Assembly: GCF_009766095.1 (NCBI RefSeq) | Contig: NZ_LMUD01000009.1 | Coordinates: 229,650 to 293,649, forward strand | Reading direction: 5' to 3' | Source of the DNA: Granulicella sp. S190 | GTDB taxonomy: Bacteria; Acidobacteriota; Terriglobia; Terriglobales; Acidobacteriaceae | Length of the DNA stretch: 64,000 bases | Part shown: positions 20,467 through 28,985 of the stretch, in pieces | Numbering within the stretch: position 1 is the first letter of the stretch | Layout of the letters: each line of letters begins with the position of its first letter | Made by a program: the position numbers and the translations under genes | The notes under the pieces: model-generated | What the model was told of the DNA's origin: nothing | What the model saw: the letters and a program-made list of their open reading frames with translations, nothing else | The model's database searches: none

Positions 20467-21771
20467 GTGACCTCCAGGGCAGTACGTATTTCCAGCGTCA
20501 ATAGCCACGGCAAGCGGCTTCTTTTTTTTGTGGTGTGCAGCCTCCTGCTTGCCAACGTTGTTCAGTGGGGCTTGTGCCGCGCTCTGCATCTGGGGAATCC
20601 GGGCGCTATCAAGGTTGAGCTTGCAGATCTTCTTCATGTGCGGCAGTGGACGGACTCGTGGCTGCCGATGATGAAGTCGCTGGACTACTTCGAGGCGAAT
20701 CCGACGAAGCCGATCTACGCGGCTCCGCTGTACGACACGTTGATCTATTCGCTGGCGAGTGAGCTTCCGCTGGTGGCGCTGCGAAGGCTGGGGGTTGGCG
20801 ATGCTGCGATGTTGCGTCTGCTGGCGCTAGTCTCGTGGCTTGCGGTTGCGGGTGTCGCCGTGGTTTCGCTGGCAATGGGCCGCAGGCTGCTGCGACGGCG
20901 TGGAGTGGAGCTGGACTGGGCCACGATTCTTGCTGTGGTTCTAGCGTGCGTTGGATGCTATCCGCTGATCAAAGGCTATGCGCTGGGAAACGCGCAGACG
21001 CTACTGTCGTTTGGGTTCACGCTGATGCTGTTTCTGTGGACTGCGGGGCGTGAACGCGAGGCCGCTGTGGTGGCGGCGATGCTTGCGTTCGTGAAACCGC
21101 AGTATGTGTTGCTGCTGGTGTGGATGGCGGTGCGCCGAAGATGGGGAGCGATGTGGGCGTTTCTGATCTGCTCGGCTGTTTTGCTGGGGATGTCGGTTGC
21201 GGTGTTCGGGTGGCGGAACAATCTGGATTATGTTGGCGTGCTGGCGAGTCTGAGTCATAAGGCGCAGTCGCACTATGCGAATCAGTCGATGTTTGGGACG
21301 TTGAACCGGATGATCTTCAACGGAGAGAATCTGGGATACACGCCGCACGTCTACACGCCGTATGTTGCGTGGGTGTATCGGACCACGTTGCTAACGTCGC
21401 TGGTGCTGGTGGCGGGTGTGCTTCTGTTTCCGTGGGGCAAGATGCGCAGCTCGACGGCGGATCTTGCAGCGATGGGGTTGGCTTCGGTGGCAGCGTCGCC
21501 GATGGCGTGGGAGCACCACTACGGGATTGTGTTCGGTATCTTCGCGTGGTTCTGGTTCAGTTATGGCTGCTGGGAGGTGAAGAGGCCGTGGTTGTGGGGG
21601 CTCTCTTTCTTTCTGTGCGACAATTTTCTCTCTGCGACGAACTTGCTGGCGGATAAGCGCGGATTGAATGTGCTGCAGTCGTACATGTACCTGGGGGCGC
21701 TGCTGCTGTTGGTGCTGCTAATGCGGCTGGCTCGCAAGGTGGAAGCGGATCGCACGGCTGTTCTTGCCTGA
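20467..21771 (+). CDS. GT87-like (DUF2029) polytopic glycosyltransferase
   Basis: Integral membrane protein of 434 residues with about ten hydrophobic helices, resembling DUF2029/GT87 glycosyltransferases. These use polyprenyl-phosphate sugars as donors on the periplasmic side. A first periplasmic loop holds the segment YFEANPTKPIYAAPLYDTLIY. Later helices show FGFTLMLFLWTAGRERE and FVKPQYVLLLVWMAVRR, typical of the family. GTG 20467 has GGAG only one base upstream, so the exact start is uncertain. It converges with a GT39-like gene across a long hairpin. Acceptor and sugar are unknown; a pentose is considered because of the phosphoribosyltransferase-like gene nearby. Confidence 0.75.
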   Translation: MTSRAVRISSVNSHGKRLLFFVVCSLLLANVVQWGLCRALHLGNPGAIKVELADLLHVRQWTDSWLPMMKSLDYFEANPTKPIYAAPLYDTLIYSLASELPLVALRRLGVGDAAMLRLLALVSWLAVAGVAVVSLAMGRRLLRRRGVELDWATILAVVLACVGCYPLIKGYALGNAQTLLSFGFTLMLFLWTAGREREAAVVAAMLAFVKPQYVLLLVWMAVRRRWGAMWAFLICSAVLLGMSVAVFGWRNNLDYVGVLASLSHKAQSHYANQSMFGTLNRMIFNGENLGYTPHVYTPYVAWVYRTTLLTSLVLVAGVLLFPWGKMRSSTADLAAMGLASVAASPMAWEHHYGIVFGIFAWFWFSYGCWEVKRPWLWGLSFFLCDNFLSATNLLADKRGLNVLQSYMYLGALLLLVLLMRLARKVEADRTAVLA

Positions 21772-21791
21772 GGTAGCTCAGGCAAGAACAG
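21758..21791. terminator. 15-bp hairpin between convergent glycosyltransferase genes
   Basis: CTGTTCTTGCCTGAG, loop GTAG, then the perfect complement. It overlaps the stop codon of the GT87 gene and ends 5 bases before the stop of the convergent gene. No T-run follows on either side, so a bidirectional terminator or mRNA 3'-end protector is inferred. Confidence 0.6.
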
Positions 21792-21796
21792 AAGAC

Positions 21797-23392
21797 TTAC
21801 TTTGGGAGTTGCGCGTCGGGCTGGGGCGCGAACCTTACGGAGACGGCGTCGCCCTTCATGGCTGAGCCGAGCGGTGTGAGCTCGTCGTGATCAGCAGCGA
21901 AGGTCTCGTCCGTCCAGTTCCAGCCGCTGTGGATGAGCACGAAGACATGGGGGCCGGATTCGGTGGAGAGCTGCTCATAGGGCAGGATTCGAAGGCGTGT
22001 GAAGTTGCGCATGTGGAGGGCGGTGAGGGAGGCTGTGTCGTGATGATCCCAGAGCAGCTCGTTGGGGGTGGAGTAGACGAGGGTGGTGCGGGAGCGCACG
22101 TCCGGGTCGGGCTGGTAGTAGCTGGCGGTCTCGAAGGTGCCCATGTCCTGAATGTAGAGAAGACCAGAGGGACTGGCGAGTAGCGCGGCTTTTACCTGAG
22201 GAGGCAGTACGAGTGCGGCAAGGACCTCGCTGGTCTTTGCCTGCTCTGCGTGAATGCGGATTGCGCCGGAGCAGAGGATAGCCAGAGCGAGCGCTGAGAG
22301 GATTGGAGCGGCGGTGCTGCGACTGCGGAGCAACGGAAGCAGGGCTATCGCGAGCAGAGCGGTGAGAGCGACGATGGCTCCGAGGACGTAACGGACTTCG
22401 ATGGTGTGGGTGACGAAACGTGCCAGGAGAAATCCGAAGAAGGGTAGCGCGGCAAGCACGATGAGTAAGACCAGCTCAGCTTCGGGGAGTTGGATGTCTT
22501 TGCTGCGCAGCTGGAGGATGGTGCCGAAGAGGAGAATGGCGGCGAAGAGAACGAGCCCGATGGCGGCGAAGTGCTGCAGGGTCAGGCTTGCGTGGGTGTA
22601 GTCCACGAAGAGAGAGCGATAGGCCTGGGTGATGGCGTGGTAGCCGACTTCTCCGGCGTTGTAGTAGTTCCTGCGAAACTCTCCGGCTGCCTTCTGGAAT
22701 GGGAGCGCGCAGACGATGGAGGCCATGCCTGCGACGATGACGGCGAGGACAGGAAGATCGAGCTTGCGGCGCTGAATGGTGCGGAAGAGCTCGGCGGCGC
22801 AGACAGGCGGAAGCAGTAGGATGCCGAAGTAGTGGGTGTTGAGCGTGAGCGCGATAGCGGCGGCGAGGACGATGAGTGATGCTGTGCGTTGCGACGGTCG
22901 ACGGGTCGCCGTCTGCCAGCTCAACATGGCGAGAGCGTATAGGCCGAGCAGGAGGCCGTAGGGTCGTCCTTCGGCGGCGTAGAAGAGGGTCGCGGTGAGT
23001 GCGGGGAATGCCAGCGCGAAGATGGCGGCGCGCTCGTTGGCGATGCGGCGCACGAAGTAGAACAGGCAGAGCTGCATGAGCAGATAGCCGAGTAGGGAAG
23101 GCAGCCTCAGGGCGAAGGCTCCTGCACCGAATGCCTTGATGGCGAGGTAGACGAGGGTGTGGTAGACGAGGGGGTCGAGCGAGATGGGGTAGGTGCGCTG
23201 GATGTGCAGGAGCTGTGCGTAGGTGGGGGCGTTGTCGGTCTGGAGAACGAAGAACTCATCCTGCGACATGAGCTTGTGATGGGACCAGAGGAGAGAGAGA
23301 ACGGCGGTCAGGATCAGGAAGGCTACGGCAGGCCAGGGTAGCGCGAAGCTCTCCGGTGAATGATCAGCATTGAAATCTGATGACGAACTCAT
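21797..23392 (-). CDS. GT39/ArnT-like polytopic glycosyltransferase
   Basis: Integral membrane protein of 531 residues with about eleven to twelve helices, GT-C fold. The first periplasmic loop carries the acidic pair in MSQDEFFVLQ, the expected catalytic region of GT39/ArnT/PMT-type enzymes that use polyprenyl-phosphate sugars. Loops continue with FALRLPSLLGYLLMQL and FYAAEGRPYGLLLGLYALA. A soluble C-terminal part of about 130 residues follows. Its ATG overlaps the stop codon of the upstream UbiA-family gene (ATGA), so the two are translationally coupled and likely act in one pathway. Substrate unknown. Confidence 0.8.
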   Translation of the reverse strand: MSSSSDFNADHSPESFALPWPAVAFLILTAVLSLLWSHHKLMSQDEFFVLQTDNAPTYAQLLHIQRTYPISLDPLVYHTLVYLAIKAFGAGAFALRLPSLLGYLLMQLCLFYFVRRIANERAAIFALAFPALTATLFYAAEGRPYGLLLGLYALAMLSWQTATRRPSQRTASLIVLAAAIALTLNTHYFGILLLPPVCAAELFRTIQRRKLDLPVLAVIVAGMASIVCALPFQKAAGEFRRNYYNAGEVGYHAITQAYRSLFVDYTHASLTLQHFAAIGLVLFAAILLFGTILQLRSKDIQLPEAELVLLIVLAALPFFGFLLARFVTHTIEVRYVLGAIVALTALLAIALLPLLRSRSTAAPILSALALAILCSGAIRIHAEQAKTSEVLAALVLPPQVKAALLASPSGLLYIQDMGTFETASYYQPDPDVRSRTTLVYSTPNELLWDHHDTASLTALHMRNFTRLRILPYEQLSTESGPHVFVLIHSGWNWTDETFAADHDELTPLGSAMKGDAVSVRFAPQPDAQLPK

Positions 23393-24438
23393 AGCTTGAT
23401 GAGAGTACGAGCAATTGTTCCCGGGAGATGCTGTGGCGTGCTGATGGGGGCAGCCTCAACGACTGCTGGTGTGGTGGAGGGCAGGGTCGGAGTGAAGAAT
23501 ATTTCGAGGCGAGGCATGCGAATGAAGAGGAGCAGCCCCATGACGAGTGCGGTCGCGGCGAAGGAGGCCATCAGCAGAGGCTCGCGATAGAGCTTTTCGG
23601 GGTTCTGTACGGCGCTGTCATGCTTGAAAGCGAGTTTGAGGTAGATGGCCATGGTGAAGGCGACGAGAGGAAAGCCGAGGATAAGCTCGATGCGATAGCG
23701 GATGATGAAAGCGCCGAGGAAGAGCATTGCTGTGGAGGCGTAGAAGAGAACCGACACAAGCAGCGACTCTGGTGTGTAGCGTTTGAAGGAGGCGCGATAG
23801 GCTCCGGCCACGCTGCGATCGCCGATCTCGGAGAGTTCGCTGAAGCGCTTGAGTCCCATGAAGTAGCAACCCAGCATCCAGTAGGCGATGAGCAGCGAGA
23901 CCGGAGGCACGAGAACGCTGGTGACGGCGTACCAGCCAAGCAGCATGCGCAGAGGATTGTTGATGGACTCTGTAAGAACGTCGAGGTAGGGAACGTCTTT
24001 GGTGCGGATCGGCGGAAAGTTATAGAGGCAGCCCATGATCCAGAGGACGAGCGCGACGAGGGCGAACATGCGGGAGATGGTGAGGCCGATTGCAACTCCG
24101 GCGACCATCATCAGAAGCCACTGGGCGTAGGCTGCGGGGATGTTGACGAGGCCCAGTGCCGCGGGGCGGTTGCGCTTGGTTGGGTGGAGGCGATCGAAGG
24201 GTGCGTCGAGGACTTCGTTGATGACGTAGTTGCTGCAGGCGACCAGAGTTACTGAGATAAAGGCAAGCAGCAGGGTTACGAGGAGCTTTGAGGTGAAGAG
24301 CGCGGGAGAGACGCTGAGTGGAACGATAACGCCAGGCAGAACGAAGAGATTCTTGATGGAATGATCGAGTCTGGCAATGGCGAGATGGGCACGGAGGCGC
24401 TCTGAGAGAGAGACATGGCGCGGGGGAGGTTCAAGCAT
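23389..24438 (-). CDS. UbiA-family polyprenyl-phosphate phosphoribosyltransferase-like protein
   Basis: Integral membrane prenyltransferase-fold protein of 349 residues. The metal/diphosphate motif NEVLDAPFDRLHPTKRNRP fits the branch of UbiA enzymes that includes decaprenyl-phosphate phosphoribosyltransferase (mycobacterial DPPR synthase), where HPTKR-RP is characteristic. The second acidic site lies around KDVPYLDVLTES. It would then make polyprenyl-phospho-ribose phosphate, the first step to polyprenyl-phospho-arabinose-type donors. ATG 24438 (MLEPPPRH) is preferred over 24486. It is coupled by ATGA overlap to the GT39-like gene, which could use the product. The exact reaction is inferred from motif memory, not tested. 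Confidence 0.75.
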   Translation of the reverse strand: MLEPPPRHVSLSERLRAHLAIARLDHSIKNLFVLPGVIVPLSVSPALFTSKLLVTLLLAFISVTLVACSNYVINEVLDAPFDRLHPTKRNRPAALGLVNIPAAYAQWLLMMVAGVAIGLTISRMFALVALVLWIMGCLYNFPPIRTKDVPYLDVLTESINNPLRMLLGWYAVTSVLVPPVSLLIAYWMLGCYFMGLKRFSELSEIGDRSVAGAYRASFKRYTPESLLVSVLFYASTAMLFLGAFIIRYRIELILGFPLVAFTMAIYLKLAFKHDSAVQNPEKLYREPLLMASFAATALVMGLLLFIRMPRLEIFFTPTLPSTTPAVVEAAPISTPQHLPGTIARTLIKL

Positions 24439-24598
24439 GTTCGTTCTACGGACTCCTTCGCAAGCTTCTCGGGTGGCTATGGGCACAGTGTAGCAAATGA
24501 AGATGACGCCAGAGGCCGGGCTGAAGTCTGGCAGCGAGCCAATTGTTTACGATAAGCTTGAGTTTGGCGCGGTGTGAGCGTCTGGAGCGTACAGACGC

Positions 24599-26287
24599 AT
24601 GTCGCGGAGAGCAATCATTATTGGGGCGGGGCCGGCAGGGTTGACTGCGGGCCTCGAGTTGCTGAGACGGTCGGATGTGAAGCCGATTCTTCTGGAGGCG
24701 AGCGAGGAGATCGGCGGGATCTCGCGCACTATTAAGTACAAGGGCAACCGGATGGATATCGGGGGCCATCGGTTCTTCTCCAAGAGCGATCGGGTGATGC
24801 AGTGGTGGGTGGACCTGATGCCGCCCGATGTGGGAGATGTGGGGTCGGAGCCTGAGATCTCTTACCAAGGGAAGAAGCGGAGGGTGGCGGTGCCTGCGCG
24901 CCTGCACGAAGAGCCGGTGCTGCGTGGGGCCGGGCCGATCGATCCCCATGCCGCGGAGGAGGGGGAGGACGAAGCAGAGGATGAGGGATCGGTAGAGATG
25001 CTGGTGACTGCGGGCGCGGCCAATCCGGATCTGGTGATGTTGATTCGTCCACGCAAGAGCAGGATCTATTACCTGCGAAAGTTTTTCGATTATCCAATTA
25101 CGCTGACGGCGACGACGCTAAAGAATCTTGGGCTGGCCAGGACGTTTCGCGTAGGCGCGAGCTATATGAAGTCGAAGGTGAGCCAGATTGCGCCGGAGAA
25201 GAGCCTCGAAGACTTTTTGATCAATCGGTTTGGACGGCAGCTCTATCTGACGTTCTTCAAGAGCTATACGGAGAAGGTCTGGGGGACGCCGTGCAATGAG
25301 ATCTCTGCGGAATGGGGGGCGCAGCGGATCAAAGGTTTGAGCCTGACGACGGCGGTGAAGCACTTCGTGAAAAAGGCCTTTAGCGGGAAGGCAAAGACTG
25401 GCGATCTGGCGCAGAAGGGGACGGATACGAGTTTGATTGAACGGTTCATGTATCCGAAGTTTGGGCCTGGGCAGCTTTGGGAGCATGTGGCGGATCTTAT
25501 TCGCGGAGGGGGCGGCGAGATCCACATGGGGTGGAAGGTGGATCGGATTCATTGTGCTGTGGAAGACGGCGTGAAGCGGGTGGTATCGATCGATGCGGTG
25601 AATGCGGCGGGGGAGCGGCAGACGTTTGCGGGAGAGTATTTCTTTTCGACGATGCCGATGCGCGAGCTGGTGGAGGCGCTGGATGCTCCTGTGCCTGAAA
25701 ATGTGCGGGAGGTAAGCGCGGGGTTGCAGTACCGCGACTTTATTACGGTGGGACTGTTGGTGGACCGGTTGAAGGTGAAGGAGCCGGATGGCGGGCTGCT
25801 GAAAGATACGTGGATCTATGTGCAGGAGCCGGATGTGGTACTGGGACGGTTACAGATCTTCAATAACTGGAGTCCGTACCTGGTGGCCGATCCGACGAAG
25901 GTGTGGATTGGGCTGGAGTATTTCTGCTATTACACCGATGATCTTTGGAAGATGCCGGACGAAGAGTTGAAGCAGTTTGCGATCGCCGAGGTGGCGAAGA
26001 TCGGAATTTTGAATGCGGAGGATGTGTCGGACGGGCACGTGGTGCGGGTGCCGAAGACGTACCCGGCTTACTTCGGCACGTATGACCGGTTCGAGGAGCT
26101 GCGGGAGTTTACGGATGGATTCGAGAACCTGTTTCTGGTGGGAAGGAACGGGATGCATAAGTACAACAACCAGGACCACAGCATGTTGACGGCGATGACG
26201 GCGGTGGATGGTATCGTGGCTGGACACGTCGATAAGGCTGCGCTCTGGGGGATTAATACAGAGCAGGAGTACCACGAGGAGAAATAG
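24599..26287 (+). CDS. NAD(P)/FAD-dependent oxidoreductase (amine oxidase / UGM-like)
   Basis: Cytosolic flavoprotein of 562 residues. FAD-binding Rossmann motif [16 protein letters not shown] at the N-terminus, [14 protein letters not shown] for the ribose contact, then [14 protein letters not shown], a pattern shared with UDP-galactopyranose mutase-like and amine-oxidase-like proteins. Residues 80-145 form a charged, acidic stretch (for example [11 protein letters not shown]) that may be an insertion. The C-terminus has [20 protein letters not shown], the second FAD contact. It is divergent from the UbiA/GT39 pair (160-base spacer), so a role in nucleotide- or lipid-sugar conversion is plausible. 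It is followed without spacing by a small hypothetical gene. Confidence 0.8.
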   Translation: MSRRAIIIGAGPAGLTAGLELLRRSDVKPILLEASEEIGGISRTIKYKGNRMDIGGHRFFSKSDRVMQWWVDLMPPDVGDVGSEPEISYQGKKRRVAVPARLHEEPVLRGAGPIDPHAAEEGEDEAEDEGSVEMLVTAGAANPDLVMLIRPRKSRIYYLRKFFDYPITLTATTLKNLGLARTFRVGASYMKSKVSQIAPEKSLEDFLINRFGRQLYLTFFKSYTEKVWGTPCNEISAEWGAQRIKGLSLTTAVKHFVKKAFSGKAKTGDLAQKGTDTSLIERFMYPKFGPGQLWEHVADLIRGGGGEIHMGWKVDRIHCAVEDGVKRVVSIDAVNAAGERQTFAGEYFFSTMPMRELVEALDAPVPENVREVSAGLQYRDFITVGLLVDRLKVKEPDGGLLKDTWIYVQEPDVVLGRLQIFNNWSPYLVADPTKVWIGLEYFCYYTDDLWKMPDEELKQFAIAEVAKIGILNAEDVSDGHVVRVPKTYPAYFGTYDRFEELREFTDGFENLFLVGRNGMHKYNNQDHSMLTAMTAVDGIVAGHVDKAALWGINTEQEYHEEK

Positions 26288-26677
26288 GTGCGAAAGATTC
26301 TGGTCGTGGGGACGTTGCTGCTGGTGATCTTCGTTGGGGTGTTCCGGCAGAGGATCTTTCTGCGAGATCCGCTGGGGAAGGTGGAGCGGAACGGCGTGGC
26401 GGTGGACGGGGCGCGGCTGTTTATAAACTTTACGAACGATGTTCTGGTGGAGGAGCCGGGCGTTGCGCGGCGATACCTGGTACAGAACTGGAGCGGGCTG
26501 CCTGGGGTGCCGCAGATTCTGGGGTGCGTGCAGGGGCTGGTGTGCTGGACCGATGCGGACCATGCCTCCGTGTTTCCGCTGGATGGAAGAGGGGCGGGGC
26601 CGCATGCGGTGATGAGCGCAAAGGAGGTTACGTTTGCGGACGAGAACGGTGCGCGGGTGCGGGTGGAGTTGAGGTAA
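26288..26677 (+). CDS. hypothetical membrane-anchored protein
   Basis: Protein of 129 residues not recognised. An N-terminal hydrophobic helix (ILVVGTLLLVIFVGVF) anchors or exports a small, probably beta-rich domain (LFINFTNDVLVEE, RRYLVQNWSG). GTG 26288 follows the stop codon of the flavoprotein directly, which indicates translational coupling and a shared role. No catalytic motif was seen. Confidence 0.65.
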   Translation: MRKILVVGTLLLVIFVGVFRQRIFLRDPLGKVERNGVAVDGARLFINFTNDVLVEEPGVARRYLVQNWSGLPGVPQILGCVQGLVCWTDADHASVFPLDGRGAGPHAVMSAKEVTFADENGARVRVELR

Positions 26678-26793
26678 AAGAGCTCGTAACCTTTGTCCAA
26701 AAGAGGACTCTAACGGTGGGAGCAGACCTTGGCCAGAAAGCCTGCCGTAGTTGCCAGGTCTTGCGAACTGCGCGCGTGCGCGAGGGAGCTTGA

Positions 26794-27753
26794 ATGCCTG
26801 AAGAACCAAACAATAGAAGCAAATACGAGGAAGAAGCGACTCCGGCAGATGCGGTTTCTGCTGAGGTAGTTGAGACTTCGGGCGCGCCGCAGGCTGAGTT
26901 GCCGGATGAGAAGAAGACCACGGTGAGCGAGCCTGTCACGGCGGAGGTTGCAGCTCCTACTCCGCAACCTGCTGTAGTGCCTGAGGCGGTGAGCGTGATG
27001 AGCGCGGCACCTGTGGAGCCGAGTGAGCCGGTTGAGGCGACGATCCGGCTGGAGAAGAAGCATCCGCTGGCGATTCGATGGATGCACTGGGTGAACTTTC
27101 CAGTGTTGTTCACTATGATCTGGAGCGGGCTGCTCATCTACTGGAATGACTCGGACAATGCGTACCAGCATCCGCACGCAGTGTACCGGGTGGGCGTGGG
27201 TTCGCTGACGGTGGTGCGGTTTTTCCCGCCGTGGTTCTGGAAGTTCATCAATGCGCCTTATCGCGTGACGGAGGGACTGGGGTATCACTTTTTCTTCATG
27301 TGGATCTTCGCGATCAACGGGATTTTGTATGTGTCGTATCTGTTGATCTCGGGAGAGTGGCGGGTGCTGGTGCCGGAGCGCAGATCGTTTGTGGACGCGA
27401 TCCAGGTGACGCTGGTGGACCTGCATCTGCGCAAGGGTTTGCCGCCGCAGAAGAAGTACAACGGGGCGCAGAGGATCGCGTATACGTCGGTGGTCCTGAT
27501 GGGGCTGGGGTCGCTGGTGACGGGGCTTTCCATCTATAAGCCCACGCAGGTGCACTGGATCACGACACTGCTGGGCGGCTATGAGATGGCGCGGTGGGAG
27601 CATTTTCTGCTGACGATTGGCTTCTGCGGGTTCTTCGTGGTGCATGTGGGGCAGGTGATTCTGGCTGGATGGAATAACTTCCGCTCGATGGTGAGCGGTT
27701 ATGAGATTGTGCCGGCGAAAAAGGCTTCGCTGGACGAGGAGAGGGCGGGATGA
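26794..27753 (+). CDS. cytochrome b/b6-type membrane subunit with acidic N-terminal extension
   Basis: Integral membrane b-type cytochrome of 319 residues, resembling thiosulfate-reductase or Ni/Fe-hydrogenase cytochrome b subunits. About 85 residues rich in Glu, Ala, Pro and Val precede the core. Four to five helices follow, with likely haem ligands in RWMHWVNFPVLF, YHFFFMWIFAING, WEHFLLTIGF and FVVHVGQV. It is not the YedZ/MsrQ type by sequence pattern. ATG 26794 has GGGAG 5 bases upstream. Its stop overlaps the start of the molybdopterin protein (ATGA), so it is probably the quinone-linked electron partner of that enzyme. Confidence 0.82.
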   Translation: MPEEPNNRSKYEEEATPADAVSAEVVETSGAPQAELPDEKKTTVSEPVTAEVAAPTPQPAVVPEAVSVMSAAPVEPSEPVEATIRLEKKHPLAIRWMHWVNFPVLFTMIWSGLLIYWNDSDNAYQHPHAVYRVGVGSLTVVRFFPPWFWKFINAPYRVTEGLGYHFFFMWIFAINGILYVSYLLISGEWRVLVPERRSFVDAIQVTLVDLHLRKGLPPQKKYNGAQRIAYTSVVLMGLGSLVTGLSIYKPTQVHWITTLLGGYEMARWEHFLLTIGFCGFFVVHVGQVILAGWNNFRSMVSGYEIVPAKKASLDEERAG

Positions 27754-28985
27754 GCGACGGACGCGAGGAACGGGAGGAGCAGGAGCAGCGGCGCAAGTGG
27801 GAGAAGGAGAAGAAGGATCGCGAGGACGATCTGGAACGTGATTGGGAGCGAGATGGAGACCGGGAGCGAAGGGACTCGCGGGCTGCCGAGGTGGCGGCGC
27901 TGGATGCGGCGGTAAGGTCGGAGTCCGGCGTGCGGACGCGACGGAGTTTTCTGATTGCGGCTGCGGCGGCTGCCAGCGGGTATGGGTTTTACCGGTGGCT
28001 CGACAACAGCCCCATGAACATGCGGCTGCAGGAGCCGCTGCGGCATATGCTGCGGCTCAATGCGAAGGTGTCGCGGGCGATCTTCGATGAGCGGGGACTG
28101 GCGCCGACCTATCCGGTGGCGAAGTCGATGGAGCTGCGGACGAATGGGAACTACGGGTTGAAGATGGATCTGGTGCCGGAGAGCTACCGCCTGCAGATGG
28201 TCGGGGTGCAGGGTGCGAAGGAGCATCCGCAGTACGTCGACGATGTGACGGCGTGGGAGTACCAGTACGAGACGAAGAAAGATGCCGGGCCGGTGGAGCA
28301 CGATACGAAGGTTCGACCGAAGAGCGAGCCTGCGGGGGCCGGGGATGCGACGGCGGATGGCTCGAATAGTGATGCAGGCGCGGGGAATGGTCCGATGATG
28401 AATGGCGGTCCGGCGAGTACGATGGTGGGTAGCGGGAAGGGGAGTTTGCAGAAGGTTTCGCCGGAGCTTGAGGCTGCGATGAAGCGGATGAAGAGGAGGC
28501 CGCGTGGTCAGGAGGAGGCGGGTATGTCGCGCAGCACGCTGATGCCGGGTACTCCTGGGCTGCTGCTGACAATGGATGCGGTGACGAGCCTGCCACACCG
28601 GGAGCTGGTGACGCAGTTCAAGTGCATTGAGGGGTGGAGCCAGATCGTGCACTGGGGCGGATACCGGTTAGCGGATCTTCTTGCGAAGTATCCTCCAGCG
28701 AAGAAGGCCGATGGGTCGCTGCCCAAGTATGTCTACATGGAGACGCCGGATGGTGACTACTACTGCGGGTTCAACCTGCAGGCGTGTCTGCATCCGCAGA
28801 GTCTGCTGGTGACCGAGATGGCAGGGCGGCCGGTGCCGCAGTGGCATGGCGCACCGATGCGGTTACATATGCCGATCAAGTACGGTTACAAACAGATCAA
28901 GCGTATCGGCCTGATTGCTTATACAGACATGCGACCGGACGACTATTGGACCAAGCTGGGGTATGACTGGTACGCAGGGCTTTAG
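27750..28985 (+). CDS. Tat-exported molybdopterin oxidoreductase (sulfite-oxidase fold)
   Basis: Molybdenum enzyme of 411 residues with the sulfite oxidase/YedY-like fold. The likely Mo-ligand cysteine is Cys292 in FKCIEGWSQI; the C-terminal MRLHMPIKYGYKQIKRI is typical. A twin-arginine signal (TRRSFLIAAAAAAS, Arg64-Arg65) is preceded by 60 very charged residues (mostly Glu, Arg, Asp, Lys), an unusual N-region for a Tat substrate. A Gly/Ser/Lys-rich, low-complexity insertion of about 90 residues (about 180-270) interrupts the domain before LLLTMDAVTSLPHRE. Coupled to the cytochrome b gene by a 4-base overlap. Expected to oxidise or reduce a periplasmic substrate with electrons exchanged through the cytochrome; the substrate is unknown. 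Confidence 0.85.
   Translation: MSDGREEREEQEQRRKWEKEKKDREDDLERDWERDGDRERRDSRAAEVAALDAAVRSESGVRTRRSFLIAAAAAASGYGFYRWLDNSPMNMRLQEPLRHMLRLNAKVSRAIFDERGLAPTYPVAKSMELRTNGNYGLKMDLVPESYRLQMVGVQGAKEHPQYVDDVTAWEYQYETKKDAGPVEHDTKVRPKSEPAGAGDATADGSNSDAGAGNGPMMNGGPASTMVGSGKGSLQKVSPELEAAMKRMKRRPRGQEEAGMSRSTLMPGTPGLLLTMDAVTSLPHRELVTQFKCIEGWSQIVHWGGYRLADLLAKYPPAKKADGSLPKYVYMETPDGDYYCGFNLQACLHPQSLLVTEMAGRPVPQWHGAPMRLHMPIKYGYKQIKRIGLIAYTDMRPDDYWTKLGYDWYAGL

Noticed and set aside
26794-28985. MsrPQ (methionine sulfoxide reductase) system
   Set aside because: The molybdoenzyme fold would fit, but the cytochrome has the thiosulfate-reductase/hydrogenase b-type pattern and not that of MsrQ/YedZ; function is left open.
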